The notes under the pieces: generated by a model
Told to the model about the DNA's origin: nothing
Databases searched by the model: none
The model's input: the letters and a program-made list of their open reading frames with translations, nothing else
Origin: Thysanoteuthis rhombus
Taxonomy: Eukaryota > Mollusca > Cephalopoda > Oegopsida > Thysanoteuthidae
NCBI GenBank assembly: GCA_963457665.1
Contig: OY735207.1
Coordinates: forward strand, 49,883,554-49,947,553
Direction of reading: 5' to 3'
DNA length: 64,000 bases
Shown here: positions 23,021 through 34,556 of the stretch, piece by piece
Position numbering within the stretch: the first letter of the stretch is position 1
Layout of the letters: each line of letters starts with the position of its first letter
Translations under genes and position numbers: made by a program

Positions 23021-25053
23021 GACTTCGTGAATCAATATTTTTTCAATAAAAACTCAGTAAGCTATCTACAGAATTTGAAATCTTTTATGTGTGTATTATA
23101 AATTTCCTTCCTACACTTGTTGCAAAGCATCTGAATGAGAACTACTTGGACTAAACTATGCTTGCAGGTAGAAATTTTTGAAAGCTGATGTCATAATTAT
23201 CAGAAAGCAAGATTAAGTCAGTGTTATATTAAAAGGTTTAAAGATTTTGTGGTGACGTTATTTTGTGTGATTAATGACTTGAAAAAAAAATGACTCTGTG
23301 AAATAATTACAGCTGAAATTGCTGACTTAATATTTTCCCTGGATTTTTCGAAGAGATTTTTTTGTTTCCTTTTCAAGTCTTTATTAGATTTGGGAAATCT
23401 GTTTTGACGCTAATCCCATTGGGAATTTTTATCTGGTTTGTTTGTTTCCAAGAGCCCGATTGTAATTCGTTTATTAACGATTACGTTCTCTCTGGTTACA
23501 ACATTTTATTCTGTTTGCACGCAAATCACAATCGACAATTAAATTATTTCCAGTAATTTTCTCATGGTTCGACAGTTGTTTGTTTGTTTGTTTGTTTTTA
23601 ATTTATTAATTTTATTTTATTTTTTAATCTTGTTTGATTTAAAATATTTTTCTATTAGTTTCGAAAATTTGGACAAGGATATCTTCCACTTTATTGAGTT
23701 AGAATGCTTGATCTTTTTTGAATTTATAATTGGTGCTTGTCATATAACAATTTTTTTTTCTATAGAATTTTGGTCTATTACAGTTTGCAGAAACAAAATG
23801 ATTTTTTTTTTTCCCCCCAACTGTTATTTAGACAGAAACCAGCCGTTTTATATCTAAATGGTAAAAGACACAATAGTTTGTTGGTAAGTCGCTCTGTTTA
23901 AAAGCTGGCTTTTTGCAATCTGGAGATTTCCAGTATTTCTCTTCCATGGAATTCATACTCCTCCTTGCTCTCCCCTCTTTTTTTTACCATTTTCTCTTTC
24001 TTTCTTTAATGCGGAAACCTGAAACTGCAGGAAAAGTGTAATGTTACACCCCCTTTGTGTTATGTTGATTGTCCAGGAAGCATAAATCTCCAGTTGTACA
24101 ATTTACCAACATAGGATTTTGTTCTACTTGACTGAGTCGTTAGTACTTAGTCATTTCTTCTGCTGGGGTCGGCTTTGGTGCTGAGAGGTTGAGTTACCTG
24201 CCTCGTTTTTCTCTTTGAGCTAGTTCTGGTTACAAGCTCATGCCAGCATTAATCAGGCTTAAAAAGAGCAGCAGAAATTGATCTTGTTGCTGGGGGTTCA
24301 GGTGTGAGAGGGGGCAGAAATAAGTTATTTATTGTACAAATTAAGGGGCCCAGGTACTTAGAGTACAGAAAAAGCCTTGAAAATGAGTGTGACTGCGAGG
24401 AACCCTCCATTCATATAGGTTCTTAATGACATTATTCAGCTCTTAATGTCATACATTACTAGAAACTGCTCTTAGCAGCTTATGAGCTCTTTTTTAGGGT
24501 AAACCACATTTTCTATGTAAACTTATCAAAAGAAAAAAAAATCTTTACCCAAAGTTGAAAGGGAGGTTACTTTGATCTGTAGTTATTCCTCTTGGCAGAA
24601 ATTTTCTTGCATGAAACTAGTTTAAAAATTAAATCAGAGGGTAAGATTATTAAATATTGATAATCTTATGATATAAAAGCTTTTGCCACTTATTTTGACA
24701 CCATAGCAAGCCAAAAGAGAGGAAGGTGGTAAAGCAAAGCTTGCGCCTGTGTTTTTGCACACAGGAATGTGTCAGTGTTTGGATCTACAACATTGCTATT
24801 ACTACTACTGTCTCCGTAGTAAGACAGAAAACAAATATAGGCATCTATTATTTTTCATGAATTAGTGATGTTTCTCTCATGATAAAGATCCTATTCAGAT
24901 TGTTTCAAAATTACCAAGAGCCAAAATATTGAGTTGGAGAAAATCAGCAGTTTATATTCATTGTTAGTAATTGATACACATTTATACTAAAAGAATACAT
25001 ATTATCCATGCATAAATATCCTTTTCATTTGGCACAAAGCTAGTATTTTATAT

Positions 25054-25056
<3 letters not shown>

Positions 25057-25117
<61 letters not shown>

Positions 25118-25119
25118 TT
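25057..25119. repeat. (TA)n followed by poly-T
   Basis: About 26 TA dinucleotides (25057-25109), then a T run. The 25-kb duplication begins about 20 bp downstream. Confidence 0.95.
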
Positions 25120-25138
25120 GTATGAAATACTTTCTGTC

Positions 25139-25260
25139 AATTGGGGGAGAGGGTTTTCAAGTTCTTTTCTGTTCTGTATCCCTTAGAAATGCTAAGCATC
25201 TCACACAGCAAGTTGAAGAGCTTGCACAGTCATTCGTTATATCTCCTGGGGCTTTCTCCT
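25139..25260 (+). repeat. duplication flanking the inverted repeat, copy 1
   Basis: Blocks TTGGGGGAGAGGGTT, TTCTTTTCTGT, ATCCCTTAG, CACAGTCA, TTATATCTCCTGGGGCTTT recur in order at 25749-25866. Diverged direct copies about 610 bp apart. Confidence 0.8.
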
Positions 25261-25558
25261 CTGAAATTATTTGTAATAGATGAAGCTGCTTATTATGATC
25301 ACTTTGAGATAGGGTTTTTGAAATAAAACTTGTTGATAACATTAAGCGGAGCTTATAAAACTTTGACCGATTTACATTCATTGTTACAAACTTCATATTA
25401 TAGAAGTATTTACTGTTCATGTTGGTGGATAATTCAAGCTTCGGATAAGACAAAATCCCAATTTCAGTCTGATTTTCATGCTCACTGTTTTTTTGTATCT
25501 GGCATATGACCCCATATTTGGGGGTGTTTTGCAGATGCTTCAAGAGTCGCCTTATCCC

Positions 25559-25639
25559 CTGAAATTTATGGTAATCATAATAAGCTAATAATTTTTTAAT
25601 CAAAAATTATTAGCTTATTATGATTACCATAAATTTCAG
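25559..25639. repeat. perfect 38-bp inverted repeat, 5-nt loop
   Basis: The arm 25559-25596 is the exact reverse complement of 25602-25639, separated only by TAATC. Each arm begins or ends CTGAAATTTATGGTAATC. No mismatch in 38 bp, which contrasts with the heavily decayed repeats all around. A minus-strand open frame (25157-25603) takes its first Met near the loop and ends in duplication copy 1; I do not regard it as a gene. Either a recent fold-back event or an assembly fold-back. Confidence 0.95.
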
Positions 25640-25748
25640 TGGATGTTTGCGACCATCTGATTTTGATAACATTATCCATGATTACAATCAACGGCCTCCT
25701 CTGTATTTGACATTAACTATATCTTTTTAGTGTGTAAACATGAACTGT

Positions 25749-25866
25749 TGATTGGGGAAGAGGGTTCGAAATTCTCTTCTATATATCCCTAAGGTCAGAA
25801 ATACCAGGCATTTCATATAAGCTAGGTAGCACAGTCAGCCCTTATATCTCCTGGGGCTTTTCTTTC
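25749..25866 (+). repeat. duplication flanking the inverted repeat, copy 2
   Basis: Partner of 25139-25260: ATTGGGGAAGAGGGTT, TTCTCTTCTAT, ATCCCTAAG, CACAGTCA, TTATATCTCCTGGGGCTTT. Same orientation, diverged. Confidence 0.8.
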
Positions 25867-27842
25867 TATTGATAGGAATGTTTCAACTCCCTTCAAAGAT
25901 ACAGTAATATCTTTGAGGATTTCTTGAGCAGATATACCAGAGATATTATTATATTTATATAACTTATTCTTTCTAGATATACTCTTTTAAGGTGAGATTC
26001 AGTTGATAAATCTCAGCCATAGTTGGGGCAAGTATATTTTTGTATGATATCATGTTTGTGAAATATCTCAATAACCATTCCTAAAGTGGTTACTTGTCCA
26101 GGTCTACGTTTGTTATGACTCTACTTTGAAGGAAGGTATACAACATATGTCTGGAAAGAATCAAGCCATTTAATATCAACAAAAAAAGTAGCCTACCTAG
26201 GGTGATAGCACTTTAATTCCCATCAAAGTACTCCCCCTCGGACCTTATACATTTACCTCAGCATCCTTTCTACATTTCAAAAGAGTTGCTGAGTTACTAT
26301 CAACTGCCGTGTTACGTTCCCCTCTTAGGTAGCCAAATCTGAACTGTACAGATCTTAGGAACGTGATTTTTTTTTTCTCCAAAAAAACCTGCATGAAACG
26401 CAACCAGTTCTTGAGATCTTCAAAACTGATGGATAATTTATGAACAGACCATGTATATCTCAAGAACTGATTTGATAATGCTAATCAATAACTGCTATTG
26501 ATTTCTTAATCGTCTGTTGTGAATTCAAATTGTTCATGCTATGGCATTGCCTGTTCTAAGGGTGCATGTTTTTTAAGGGGTCAGACTTGGTGTTTAGAGC
26601 AGCTTGCTATGATCGTACAAAATAATTCTCAAACTGTTGTATGGAACCCTGGTTTTAAAGTATTTCAGTTACCTTTTTTCTTTTTTTTTTTTTTCTATGT
26701 TGCCAATTCAGATATTCATATCTAGATTTAGATTATATATAATCTTTAACATTTCGTTTGATTTCTCAAGAGCTGCTGAGCCCCCCCCCCCTCAAACTTC
26801 GAATTAGACTCTGCCCCGCCTTGTGTGTTGACTCTCTGGCGAATGTCAACTTAACGCTATGGCCAGTTGTTGGATAATTGTGCTGCCCATGCGCACTTCT
26901 TCTATCATCGTTAGATTAGATTTGTACCTATTATTTATGTGGAGATATTTACTAAGTTGAGTCTTCTTCGAAGCCATAAATGTAGGGCATTGCCAAGGAT
27001 CCAATTCATTAAGCCGTCCAGGATAGTGAGGGGAAACGTGTACTAATGTCACTTTTTTTTTTGTAGGAGCAAGGCCCCCACCTTATCATTTATCAGATTT
27101 GTGCACAGTTTAGTTTACTTTGAGAACTTGTCACACATGGAGATCGTATGTGTGCTCACAGGGTGAATATGGATTATAGTGCTTATCATACGATCATTTC
27201 ACTGACGTTCATGTAATAGAAAACGTATTTTGCTCACGTATTCACTCTACCAATGAATAAGTTGATCTAAAAAAATGCTTAGTTAATTCGATTCATGTTC
27301 GGGCTCCTTTTTGTCAAATGAGGAATCCCTACCCCGGGAAAAAAAAAAAAAAAAAGAGAGAAAAATGTGGGTTAGTGGGGGCTGCAAGATCATTTCTATC
27401 ACACTCAGTGGGTCTAAATAGACTGATATAACTTATCCGGAAAATACTGGAAACCAGCTTGGCTGCACTGAGGTCAAACTCTAAAATCTTGAAAGTAAAT
27501 AAAACAGAATTCATTTCTCAGTACAATATTATTCCCAAACTGTATCTCTCATTTTAACTCCTTCATTGATAGTTCTTGTAAATGATGTTTGCTAACTTTT
27601 AATTGAGTTTTCAAGTTGGAGGGAGGGAATTTGCCATTCGTTTTTGCATACATCATTGTGTCACTGTTATCTGTGCATGACGTCACTCCTTTTTCTTCTG
27701 GTCATTGTTACATACAAAAGGAAAGGCCTACTCAACCTAATGTTAATCTGCCACTAGGATTGAAGGCAAAAAAAAGGAAAGGTCTACTCAGCCTAATGAT
27801 TAATCCACCACTGACCTGGAAAGCCGGGGAAAAAGAAAAGAA
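25867..27842. other. no gene seen
   Basis: AT-rich. AATTCTCAAACTGTTG and GGAACCCTGG at 26627-26660 have the look of a decayed hAT end without a partner. A strong acceptor-like T tract plus TAG occurs at 27051-27066 with no matching donor. Minus-strand frame 26245-26463 has no recognised domain. Confidence 0.45.
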
Positions 27843-27914
27843 GTCTCAGTTGGATTCAATCCCCAAATCAACTGATGTCCGACAGAATTCCCTAGACCAC
27901 TGCGCCATGGAAAC
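27843..27914 (-). repeat. tRNA-like SINE head
   Basis: On the minus strand CCATGGCGCAGTGGTCTAGG gives an A-box-like D arm, and GGGGATTGAATCC about 36 nt later gives a B-box-like T arm. Spacing fits a tRNA-derived pol III promoter. The acceptor stem is not conserved, so this is a SINE or tRNA pseudogene and not a working tRNA. Confidence 0.5.
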
Positions 27915-30228
27915 ACTACTTAAAATTGTAATTTATTTGTAACTATAAATAATACAGTTAGATGAATACCACGAAATCCCTGACGAATATCTGCCTTTTT
28001 GGAATTCTTGTATTTTTATATTATTTAATGGTTGTATTATTGACTGATTTAATGACATCCTTAGTAGCAAGGTAATTTTCACTGGAAAGAAAAATAAATG
28101 AAATGTGTATACTTGTTATCATATAGAAATAATATTTTTCATAACAGAAATTCAATGTTAACAAAAATAAAAATACAGAACTTTGAAATGTGAGGTTACA
28201 CAGCATGATGTCTGAAATTAATACATCTTAAATTTGGGATCTGGATTATTGCAATGAAGTCAACTTCAAGAGTTTGACAATCTAAACATAAATTCTTGAG
28301 TTTCTTTTTGTCTACTACCCATTATCGGTCTGGGGTGTAGACATCCCCCCCCCATCCCCAACCCTACCGAAACCCCTTTGTGAAGTAGGACAAAACCACT
28401 TTAATTGAAAGCATTGCAAAAAAAAAATTCTGTATCATTTTTTTTCAAATCTTTTTATTTCATTTTTTGAGGCATGTGTTTAGGTTTGTTTGTAAACTTT
28501 GAATAAAAGAAATAAACATTCTGATTCAAAACAACTGTATGCCATTTTCCCTACACCCAGTTTGTTTGTAAGAGGACGGAAACTACCAATTAGAAGCCAA
28601 AATTGCCTTTAACAACTGGCCTTATTTGACTCTTTACTTGTTTAAAGGTATCATAGTTTTCACAATTTGGTCTTTCTTTCTATATTATCTTTTTTGTTAT
28701 AGTGAATAGAAAATTTTCAGTTCTTACATCAGAATTTTTATTGCATGACTTGAAATACCTATGGTAAGTATGTGTCAATTTCTCCTTCTCACTTGGTACT
28801 TACTGCTTATGTTTGTGGAGGGGCATACCTCATAGGATACTCTCTTTGCATTTGAAGTATTGTTTATAATTAACCATGACTTATCTAAAACGTGTCTCTG
28901 GGCAACAAGAAAAAACATCACTGTAATAAATAGTATTTATTAGTAAAACTTGGAATTGTCATTCAAGTTAGAATCTGTAAGTGTTGATAGCTGTGTTAGT
29001 TCTCTATTCTTAGTCTTTGATAGATTATCTATGATTTTTAGTAAAGGGTCACCTGGCCTTGCCCTTCTACCCTACCCTTTATTGAATGGAATAAAGTAAC
29101 ATTGTCATGCTTAGTAACTTCTATCATTGTATAATTTACTACATGTATAATGTCTATGCTAAAGTTACTGAAATATCATTCAAAATACTTGTGTGCACTT
29201 TCCGTTCATACTCCCTTCTGGGCCCTTGGCTTAAGCCTACTCAGCCAAATCATGCTATCCGCCAATACATCTTTGTGGCCTTATTTTCACCTTTGTCATA
29301 TCAACAACTTGATGCTCAGCATATTGGTTGACCCCCATCTTCTCAAAATCTAGGGCTAGCCAGTAATTCTTTTTTTCCTAGCCTATTTAGCCAAAATGTC
29401 ATACTAGAAACTCTCTCCCTACAGCTTTATTTACTAGCCTTCTCTCTCCTCGCCATTCTCCCACCTCACTAAAAAAATTTCTTTAGCAATCCCCACCTAC
29501 CAACTTTTTTTTTCTTTTCTTCTTTTTGTACGCAGGAATGTTTTTCATGGTAATAACAGTTTTATGAGAAAACCATATCTTCAGCCCAAGTGAAATCCCA
29601 ACCAAGGCATGTTGTTATCAACTGCCACAACCTGGTTTTAAAGGAGAGGGGGAAAAAAAAAAAAACTCTTTTGCTTCTAAGTTATCTTTATTCCTGTTTA
29701 TTGAAGCCAGGGAAATTTAGGAGATTTGTTAAAAAGGCTTGCAATTTCTGTCAATGAAATTCTGTTTGAAGCTTTTGATGTTTCCTTAAAGTGAAGGCTT
29801 ATAATCCAATCAAAAACGATAATGAAACCAATTCTGCTGTGAAGTCTTCATCTTCAGTTGAAATACCAATCCTTGAAATCTGTCGAGTTGGCCATTTTAA
29901 AATCTTTTTGAATTTTTTATTCCATCTGTCCATTTGAATGTCTCCATCTTATTTCTATCAAATACTGATTCTTGCTTCTATTGAGCACTTCCAGGATGTG
30001 AGACGTTGTTCTGACTGAAAAGTAGCTATAAATGGCTCAGAATTGTTGTTAATAAAGGCATATTTGGCATAATAGAATAGTACTGGATTCTCCATGAAAA
30101 GTTTATTTCATGTCAGAAATAAAATGATTCTCCACTGTTTATAGTTGTCTGATGTCTCACGAATTCTATAAACTGGTGCATTTCAGAGGCAGCTTAACTT
30201 AATATCTCTGGCTACAATGGATTGCTCA

Positions 30229-30230
<2 letters not shown>
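27915..30230. other. no gene seen
   Basis: AT-rich, with poly-C (28348) and poly-A (29650) runs. Short frames at 29107-29331 and 29150-29353 overlap each other in two phases and carry no motif. Confidence 0.5.
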
Positions 30231-30268
<38 letters not shown>

Positions 30269-30269
30269 G

Positions 30270-30302
<33 letters not shown>
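30231..30302. repeat. (TA)n microsatellite, interrupted
   Basis: Two TA runs with one GGGTATG interruption near 30267. Confidence 0.95.
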
Positions 30303-30305
<3 letters not shown>

Positions 30306-30737
30306 TTCCCAGCTATCTGTTGAATACGTAGCTTATTATACAACAGTATTTTAAAAGGATTTTAGCGGCACATAATCCTTTTGGATATGGGAATAGGATA
30401 GAAACAGACTTTTGTGAATAGCTCCCAAAATATGATGTATCTGTTGGTCTTAATTATAGTCCTTTGAATTCAAAGTATTCATGTATGGATGTCAGGTTGG
30501 TAAGGAGATAGCATTGCTATCTTGTCAAAAGTAGTTCTGTTCAAGAGTTGCTCAATAGCTGCCTGCCTTGCAAGAAATGTTGAAAGTTATTTTCTGCAGT
30601 TTACTTTTGATAATATCAAGTGTTTTTCAAAGGTGCAATACTTGTTGGTATGTGTGCTGTACTGGAAGTGATATTGGATTGTCTATATCCACACTGAAGA
30701 GTTGTAATACAACAAAACAGCTGTCTGTCGATGACAC

Positions 30738-30738
<1 letters not shown>

Positions 30739-30771
<33 letters not shown>
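30739..30771. repeat. (TA)n microsatellite
   Basis: About 16 TA dinucleotides just upstream of the tRNA-like head at 30843. Confidence 0.95.
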
Positions 30772-30773
<2 letters not shown>

Positions 30774-30842
30774 TCATACACACGATCGTAAAATGAAGGA
30801 ATGTAATGAGTGATCTTATTAGACTCTTGCTTTGTCAGAGTG

Positions 30843-30921
30843 TTGTTAGGTCAGCTGGTAAGAGCAATGCAGCGTATAAGCTGCTTCCTGATGGACACTG
30901 GTTCGATTCTTGCGTGGTGGT
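30843..30921 (+). repeat. tRNA-like SINE head
   Basis: TTAGGTCAGCTGGTAAGAGC forms an A-box-like D arm, GCAGC...GCTGC an anticodon-like stem with TAT in the loop, and CTGGTTCGATTC a perfect B box. The acceptor stem does not pair, so it is tRNA-derived. It lies between two (TA)n tracts (30739-30771 and 31020-31049), which suggests a SINE bounded by microsatellite. Confidence 0.6.
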
Positions 30922-31019
30922 CATTTCTTTATTTATTCAAACAACTAGGTTACTTGATTTGCCACTGAGTCACATAAGTGCCAAGCAAAATAATTTGCCA
31001 CTAAAATGTCATTATTATT

Positions 31020-31049
31020 ATATATATATATATATATATACATATATAT
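31020..31049. repeat. (TA)n microsatellite
   Basis: TA repeats with one CA, downstream of the 30843 SINE head and preceded by an (ATT)n run. Confidence 0.9.
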
Positions 31050-31862
31050 TCATTTCAGCAAGTTCTAATACCTTGTTAATACTTTCTAAGATGCAAATAT
31101 TACTGACATAATAGGGCCATTATATGGATGACTAGTGTGTCAATGTCATCAAAAAATGATTGCAGTATTTGAATAATTTTGCAATCACATTTTACTTGAA
31201 AAATATTTTTAAAATCATGATTTTTTTAATGCATTTCTAAAAAAATCAATAGAAAAATAAAATCACTCTTCAATCAGTACCTAATGGTTAAATACCATTC
31301 AAGTTATCTTCTTTGACGATGTTTCCAACAGAAAATATAGCCCAGCCTATCACAAGGTATATTATATAACCAAATTTTAATGAGCTGTCAATGATTTTGC
31401 TATAAATATGCTTTAAAAATCAAGAAGTAAGTGATTGTCAGTGATTGGGGGGGATTCATGTACACATACTGACAGAATATGGTTATTTTATTTAAGATGT
31501 AAAAATTTCAAAATAGCTAATTACTCAATCTTTGTCATAAACACATAAACTGCTAAGAGGCTTAGCAAAATCCCTAATCATCCTTAGTCTCTTCTATCAC
31601 TACCCTACCCCCAAACCTCTTACTGCCCTTTCCACTACCCCCCCCCCCCCACTCATTCTTCATTTTCATCCCTAGTCATTACATCATTATTCTCTCTCCA
31701 AAACCACCATCCAACAGGGTGAGTGTTGAGCTATGTATTCACTCACTGCTTCTTGCATTATATTCCAAAGATTTACTACCTTCCATTTTTGTTTAATCGT
31801 GTTTCTATGTTTTTAATTTTTTTATTTTATTTATTTTTTTTTATCTATTTATTTCATTTTAT

Positions 31863-31864
31863 TA

Positions 31865-31898
<34 letters not shown>
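31863..31898. repeat. (TA)n followed by poly-T
   Basis: Nine TA dinucleotides and then 18 T, the same TA-then-T order as at 25057-25119. Confidence 0.9.
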
Positions 31899-32107
31899 GA
31901 GGAACATATTTTTCTTTCATCTTCTTTCTTGAAGAGATTATATAAGTCAGCACTCTTAAGATCTTCATCCTGGAAATATCTCGGGTTTAGCTTTCCTAAT
32001 GTTGGCGCCAGATCATTTTGCACCTTTCATAATTACAAAAGATTTATTTGTCTTCAAGACATTTCCATCTTTCATTGTAAAGTACAAAAGAACATTTTTC
32101 TAAAGTA

Positions 32108-32230
32108 CAGGTATCCCCTACTTTTTGGGAGTTCATATTATGCTTCTTCACTTTTATGAATGACCTACATTAGTATAGGGTTTCCTTGCTAAGGCGCAAT
32201 GCGAATAAGCAATTTCCATTAATGGTAAAT
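32108..32230 (+). mobile_element. pogo-like element left end
   Basis: TA then CAGGTATCCCCTACTTTTT and GGGAGTTC, comparable with the CAGGCATCCCCC terminus at 60797. Internal GGCGCAATGCGAATAAGC is also pogo-MITE-like. Right end not identified. Confidence 0.45.
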
Positions 32231-33126
32231 TTTGAGGCGCACTTTTACAATTGAAGTAACTTTCTTTTTTTTTTTTATATCAATCTTTTTGCTCATGTTT
32301 CAATAGCCTTGGAATGAGTGGGGAGTTGGTCGATCTTTTTTTCAATTTTCTAACCGAATTTCTATTTTCAAATAGAATTAAAACAACCCTGTATTATAAT
32401 ATTGGGAGTGGACAACCCGAAAGGCTTTACATAAATAAGAGAAAACGCCCTGGAGATCAAAGTTTAATCTCATTAGATATTTAAAGGTTTCTAGGGTAAA
32501 TATTTAAATTTTGACTAAGTGATTAACGGTTACAATAAAAGTTACTTTTTATCATAAGTTTTATTTAATCAAAAACAATGTACAAAATTATGTCCTTTAC
32601 TTCTATTTATGAGAAAGGTACAAGACTATCGTTTAACTTTTCTTTCCTAATGTATTATCTGTCTATTATAAGACATCTAAATAGTATTTCTCCCTGATAT
32701 CCTCAATTTATATTGAATGTTGGAGGAAAGACTTGCAAATAAGAGGGGGGGGCTTTTTTATGTGCTCGAGGACGAATCTTTGGCATATCATTTCAATAAA
32801 AACATGCTTTATGACTTGAATTAAGGTAGATAGTTTTTATTTTATTCATCTATGAACTGTTAAAAAAAGAAAGAAGAATTTTCTTCATCACTTAATACGG
32901 ATGATTTTATCTCAACCCGCCTTCCCTGTTACTATTTGGGGTAGTGATCCCTTGATTACTTATGTATAAATACTCTGTATTGTTTGGATTTTGGGTGCAG
33001 TGTTTTCCAACAAGGCAACCATTGAGAATATTAAGGCCATTCTGAACTTTATGAAAAGCATTAAACCTGCAAATGGAGGAAATAATGAGTTAGCATAACA
33101 AATGCCAGAAACGTTCCTTTGAGAAA

Positions 33127-33240
33127 TAGTAAAGCTATCCCTTGATATTTGCGGGGGTTGGGTGGGCATAGCGGGGGGGGGGGGTATCTGAATTCACTGA
33201 ATCTGCAAATAAACTTTGCCCCCCCCAAAACCCCTATAAA
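33127..33240 (+). mobile_element. pogo-like terminal fragment
   Basis: CTATCCCTTGATATTTGCGG then GGGTTGGGTGGG and, after a poly-G run, TGAATTCACTGAATCTGC. The CCCT(C/T)GATATT-GCGGGGGTT order is typical of pogo/Tigger-type ends. Borders unclear. Confidence 0.35.
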
Positions 33241-33578
33241 TTTTACGCCAAAAATATTCTGATAAGCAAACATTCAGTTAAACTCAAAATGTAGATGTAT
33301 GTGTAAATAGATGAATAGAGGGAAGAAAAACCGTAAAATTAAATAAAGAAAACCATTAATTTCATAAAATGATTAGTGAATTGGGGGGGGGGGGGATTTG
33401 AATATCTAAAATACTGTTCAACCAAATGGTTTGTGAATATGAACGAACAAGTTTTCAACCACAGTTATCTCCATGTTTATATTGTCTGCATAGAAATTTT
33501 CCAGATGATAATTTTCAACAATCTTTATTTCTTTTTAATAACAAAGATAACTACGAAAAAATTAATAGATTTCAAAAG

Positions 33579-33690
33579 TCTGTCTGTCTGTCTGTCTATC
33601 ATCATCATCATCATCCTCCTCCTTCTCCTTCTCCTTCTTTTTTTAATGTCCATCGTTGGACATAGACCTTCCCCAGGATGTGCCACACTT
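33579..33690 (-). mobile_element. RTE-type LINE 3' end with microsatellite tail
   Basis: On the minus strand 33690-33642 reads GGTCTATGTCCAACGATGG, coding GLCPTMD. This is the very C-terminal motif found at the end of many invertebrate RTE-like LINE open frames. It is followed by A-rich sequence, (GAAGGA)n, (GAT)n and (CAGA)n at 33641-33579, a simple-sequence tail as RTE elements often have. Only the last ~50 bp of the element survive, a typical severe 5' truncation. Confidence 0.6.
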
Positions 33691-34241
33691 AGTTGTTAAA
33701 TTATAAATATATCTGCATTTATGGTTTCCTGAACGTTTCAAGTTTTGTTTTTACTGTACAGTGTATTTTCTATGATCCTGTTTTCCATGGTATGCTGTAA
33801 GATTACCCAAAATATTGCCTTCAAAATAATGACTGAACCACGAATGGCTACGAATAACTGTAATTAAGTGTTATATCGCAATTAGATGTGTAGATATGTA
33901 TATTAGCTTCTATTTGATATAGGATTTATTGTCAGGCATTTTTTTACAGCTATTGACTGATTACTATTTGTACATAGCCATTACCCTGACAAATATATGG
34001 CCTACTTTATAAAACACTTACTGACTGCTGGTTACAGGCTGTCAGGTAGACAAATTTTGAATGCAAGAAACATGAAAAAATCCAAAATTGATTTCTAAAT
34101 TTTTTTCTCTGAATTTGACCCCAAAATATATGCTGTAGGTTGATTGAGATGTGTCGAATTTGATTATAGTTTTTTGGGTTTTTTTTGTCTGTGTTGCATC
34201 GTTCTTAAGTTATAAGTTAAATAAACATACATACACTATAA

Positions 34242-34243
<2 letters not shown>

Positions 34244-34298
<55 letters not shown>
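34244..34298. repeat. (AT)n microsatellite
   Basis: About 27 uninterrupted AT dinucleotides. Confidence 0.95.
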
Positions 34299-34301
<3 letters not shown>

Positions 34302-34509
34302 TGATCATAAATTGCGTTATAATGAAATTCATATTTGAAATGATCTCCTGTTATTACACAATGAATGTATCATTTATCCTAGACAACACAAATATAATAA
34401 ACTATTGAAGAAAATGGGACTGCTGCTGGAATTATTTCAAATTAGAGTTTGTAGATGATGTAATGCTATTTACAATCATTCTCTCGGATCATATATCCAT
34501 TTCTTAATG

Positions 34510-34554
<45 letters not shown>
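34510..34554. repeat. (CA)n(TA)n compound microsatellite
   Basis: CA repeats pass directly into about 14 TA repeats. Confidence 0.95.

Positions 34555-34556
<2 letters not shown>

Larger units (their letters stand above)
21113..25056. other. no gene seen; repeat remnants
   Basis: No supported exon. Contains (GT)n at 21595-21614, a family C copy, a small hairpin and two hAT-like termini (separate entries). 23570-23860 is very T-rich. Open frames at 22267-22479, 22539-22748 and 23564-23857 are AT-driven. Confidence 0.5.
31050..33126. other. no gene seen
   Basis: AT-rich, with poly-C (31640) and poly-T. Holds a (TA)n-T tract and a pogo-like terminus (separate entries). Frames 31723-31932 and 31929-32159 are AT-driven. 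Confidence 0.5.

Noticed and set aside
25157-25603. 148-codon minus-strand frame
   Set aside because: It spans a duplication copy and one arm of the inverted repeat, and shows no recognisable domain or splice context.
26245-26463. Transposase fragment on the minus strand
   Set aside because: The frame looked protein-like, but I could not match any transposase block with confidence.
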